This document shows positions 5,908 through 7,332 of a stretch of DNA of 7,332 bases, one piece after another; within the stretch, counting starts at the first letter, position 1, and every line of letters begins with the position of its first letter. The translations under genes and the position numbers were made by a program. The stretch is taken from assembly GCF_001557215.1 (NCBI RefSeq), contig NZ_LSJM01000273.1, positions 1 to 7,332 on the forward strand. The letters run 5' to 3'. Source of the stretch: Sphingomonas sp. CCH9-E2 (lineage in GTDB: Bacteria > Pseudomonadota > Alphaproteobacteria > Sphingomonadales > Sphingomonadaceae). The notes beneath the pieces are model-generated. The model saw only the letters and a list, made by a program, of their open reading frames with translations. It was not told the origin of the DNA and made no database searches.

Positions 5908-6906
5908 ATGGCTGCCAGAGTGAAACGGGGCGTCAGCCTGTACAGTTTCCAGGAAGAGATGTTCCTGGGACAGATGACCATTGAGGACTGCGTCGCGTTC
6001 GCAGCGTCGATCGGCGCCAAGGGGATCGAGATCCTCCCCGAACAGAATATGCCGACCTTCCCGAACATCGACGACCGCCAGGTTGCTTGGTGGAAGGAAC
6101 TGATGGCCAAGCATGGAACCGAGCTCACCTGCTACGACATGTTCCTCGATACCAAGGCCCGCAAGGACCGGTTGATGACCGATGACGAGCAAGTCGCTTC
6201 GATCCGTCGCGACCTTGTGCTGTGCAACCGGCTCGGCATCCGCAACATGCGCGTGCTGGTGTTTGTCCGTCCCGACATTCTCGAGCGGTGCGTGCCTTAT
6301 GCAGAAGAGCTCGACGTGCACATGGGCGTGGAGGTGCACGCGCCGTGGCACATGGAACATGCCTGGATCCTGCGCACCGTCGAGGTTGCCGACCGACTTG
6401 GCACCAAGCATCTCGGGCTGCTTCCCGACATGGGCATTTTCATGAAGCACTACCCGCCGGTCTATCGCGACCGCTTCATTCGCCAGGGCGCCCGCCCGGA
6501 GGTCGCGCAGTTCATCGTCGACCAGCACGAGCAGAAGATCATGGCCGAGTATACGATCTACGAAGTGGCCGTGAAGATGAAGGGCAATCCGGCTGAAGTG
6601 CGGATGGCCGAGATTCTGCGCCACCAGCCGTTCGCCAATCCGAAGCGGATCCGCGACTACATCCCCTATTTCCGGCACATCCAGGCCAAGTTCTACGAGA
6701 TGACGGAGGATGACCGCGACCCGACCCACGCCTATGATGAGGTGATCCCGGAACTGATCGCCGGCGGGTGGGACGGCTACCTCTCGAGCGAATATGAAGG
6801 AAACCGCTGGATCCAGGACGTCCAGGCGGTCGACAGCCGCGAGCAGGTGCGGCGGCAGCACCGCATGTTTGAACGCCTGATTGCACAAGCCGAGGGAGCC
6901 CGCTGA
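5908..6906 (+). CDS. C-glycoside deglycosidase alpha subunit (xylose isomerase-like TIM barrel)
   Basis: This is a 332-residue protein of the sugar phosphate isomerase/epimerase fold. I assign it as the catalytic alpha subunit of a C-glycoside deglycosidase (CarB/DgpC type), which eliminates the aglycone from a 3-oxo-C-glycoside by cleaving the C1-C bond with a divalent metal. The expected metal ligands at the ends of successive barrel strands are visible: E142 (GVEVHAP), D174 (LLPDMGIF), H257 (FRHIQAKFYEM) and E295 (YLSSEYEGNRW). H144, two residues after the first ligand, is a likely general acid/base. It has no signal peptide, so it is cytoplasmic. The start at 5908 has GGAG at 5895-5898. 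The following gene overlaps by one base and encodes the beta subunit, which makes the assignment much stronger than the fold alone. A plain sugar isomerase or epimerase is the alternative. The exact C-glycoside cannot be told from sequence. Confidence 0.82.
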   Translation: MAARVKRGVSLYSFQEEMFLGQMTIEDCVAFAASIGAKGIEILPEQNMPTFPNIDDRQVAWWKELMAKHGTELTCYDMFLDTKARKDRLMTDDEQVASIRRDLVLCNRLGIRNMRVLVFVRPDILERCVPYAEELDVHMGVEVHAPWHMEHAWILRTVEVADRLGTKHLGLLPDMGIFMKHYPPVYRDRFIRQGARPEVAQFIVDQHEQKIMAEYTIYEVAVKMKGNPAEVRMAEILRHQPFANPKRIRDYIPYFRHIQAKFYEMTEDDRDPTHAYDEVIPELIAGGWDGYLSSEYEGNRWIQDVQAVDSREQVRRQHRMFERLIAQAEGAR

Positions 6907-7295
6907 TGTTCGACAAATATCTGATCGTGGACGGCAGTCTGCGCAATGTCGGCCCGGCTGACGCGCCGAGCGGCTTCGCGTTCGAGGCGAAGCTCGGCTA
7001 TTATCGCGGCCTTGGCCTGTCGATGGTGGAAGCGCTGGACGTGACCGTCGACGGTGAGGCGATTCCGCGCGAAGCGATCCGCTTCGATGAGGGGAATGGA
7101 CCGCTCAGCCTCGACGAAATGGAAACCGTGTTCGACCGGCGCTGGCCGTTCGGTGCGTCGGCGACGATCACCGTTGCGCGCAGCGGCGGGCTTGCACCGG
7201 GAGAGCACAAGCTGGAATTCCTCCAGCGGCTGCGCGTCTCCTACATGCCCTTCCCGTCGATCAATTCCGACGCGAAAACGCTGACGGTCGCGTGA
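6906..7295 (+). CDS. C-glycoside deglycosidase beta subunit (DUF6379/CGDB-type)
   Basis: This is a small 129-residue protein predicted to be mostly beta strand, with no signal peptide or membrane helix. It resembles the beta subunits of C-glycoside deglycosidases (CarC/DgpB type; the Pfam domain once called DUF6379). Family-like features are the start MFDKYLIVDGSLRNV, the conserved YYRGLGLSMVEALDVTVDGE (32-51), RRWPFGASATITV (78-90) and the C-terminal GEHKLEFLQRLRVSYMPF (99-116). In characterised enzymes this subunit packs on the TIM barrel and helps complete the active site. Its ATG shares the A of the alpha-subunit stop (TGATG), and a strong GAGGGAG ribosome site lies at 6892-6898 inside the alpha gene. 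Translational coupling would give matched amounts of both subunits. The family call is from memory of the pattern and was not searched. Confidence 0.8.
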   Translation: MFDKYLIVDGSLRNVGPADAPSGFAFEAKLGYYRGLGLSMVEALDVTVDGEAIPREAIRFDEGNGPLSLDEMETVFDRRWPFGASATITVARSGGLAPGEHKLEFLQRLRVSYMPFPSINSDAKTLTVA

Positions 7296-7316
7296 CATAG
7301 AAGCGGGGCGGGCACC

Positions 7317-7332
7317 ATGACCAAATCCGGGT
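7317..7332 (+). CDS. Start of a third operon gene, truncated by window end
   Basis: An ATG at 7317 begins M-T-K-S-G before the window ends. It lies 21 bases after the beta-subunit stop, same strand, with a purine/G-rich GCGGGGCGGG stretch a few bases upstream as a possible ribosome site. In known C-glycoside loci the neighbour is often an oxidoreductase that makes the 3-oxo-glycoside, but five residues say nothing about identity. Confidence 0.5.

Noticed and set aside
5890..6888. Minus-strand open frame of 332 codons opposite the deglycosidase alpha gene
   Set aside because: It mirrors the real gene almost exactly, has no ribosome site or recognisable motifs, and the plus-strand frame has clear family residues.
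1..7332. CRISPR arrays, tRNA/rRNA genes, insertion sequences, attachment sites
   Set aside because: No regularly spaced repeats, tRNA-like cloverleaf, transposase-like frame or flanking target duplications were seen by eye.

Overview
The window is dense, GC-rich DNA with tightly packed genes. Codon use is strongly GC-biased, spacers are short, and the gene families (BetI-like TetR regulator, Rieske oxygenase, PYROXD2-like flavoprotein, MFS permease, C-glycoside deglycosidase) suit an alphaproteobacterium with a broad catabolic repertoire. A sphingomonad (Sphingomonas, Sphingobium or Novosphingobium type) is my best guess. That assignment is inferred from style and gene content; no rRNA or other phylogenetic marker is present.

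Left block (1-4205). The C-terminal part of an APC-family amino acid/polyamine permease (1-740, +) runs tail to tail into a two-gene minus-strand operon. The operon encodes a Rieske non-heme iron oxygenase alpha subunit (3559-2378), then, 12 bases later, a phytoene-desaturase/PYROXD2-like FAD oxidoreductase (2365-737). A BetI-like TetR/AcrR regulator (3609-4205, +) is divergent from the operon. Between them sits a perfect 16-bp palindrome (3581-3596) inside a 26-bp near-perfect one, overlapping a TATAAT -10 box. This looks like a self-contained regulated oxidative module that may act on an amine or amino-acid-like compound. The substrate is unknown, and no ferredoxin or reductase for the oxygenase is encoded here.

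Right block (4206-7332). A GC hairpin (4226-4248) separates the TetR gene from a convergent MFS transporter (5467-4256, -). A 440-base non-coding divergent region (5468-5907) follows. It contains a perfect 8+8 inverted repeat (5689-5707), a second 7+7 inverted repeat (5558-5582), and an isolated TTGACA -35-like element. It leads into a plus-strand operon of a xylose-isomerase-like TIM-barrel protein (5908-6906) and a small beta-sandwich-type protein (6906-7295), joined by a TGATG stop/start overlap. I recognise the pair as the alpha and beta subunits of a C-glycoside deglycosidase (CarB/CarC, DgpB/DgpC family), which splits the C-C bond of 3-oxo-C-glycosides. A third gene appears to begin at 7317 and runs off the window.

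The main point of interest is this second block: a probable C-glycoside catabolic operon with a divergent permease. Next is the uncharacterised Rieske/flavoprotein module with its clear operator.
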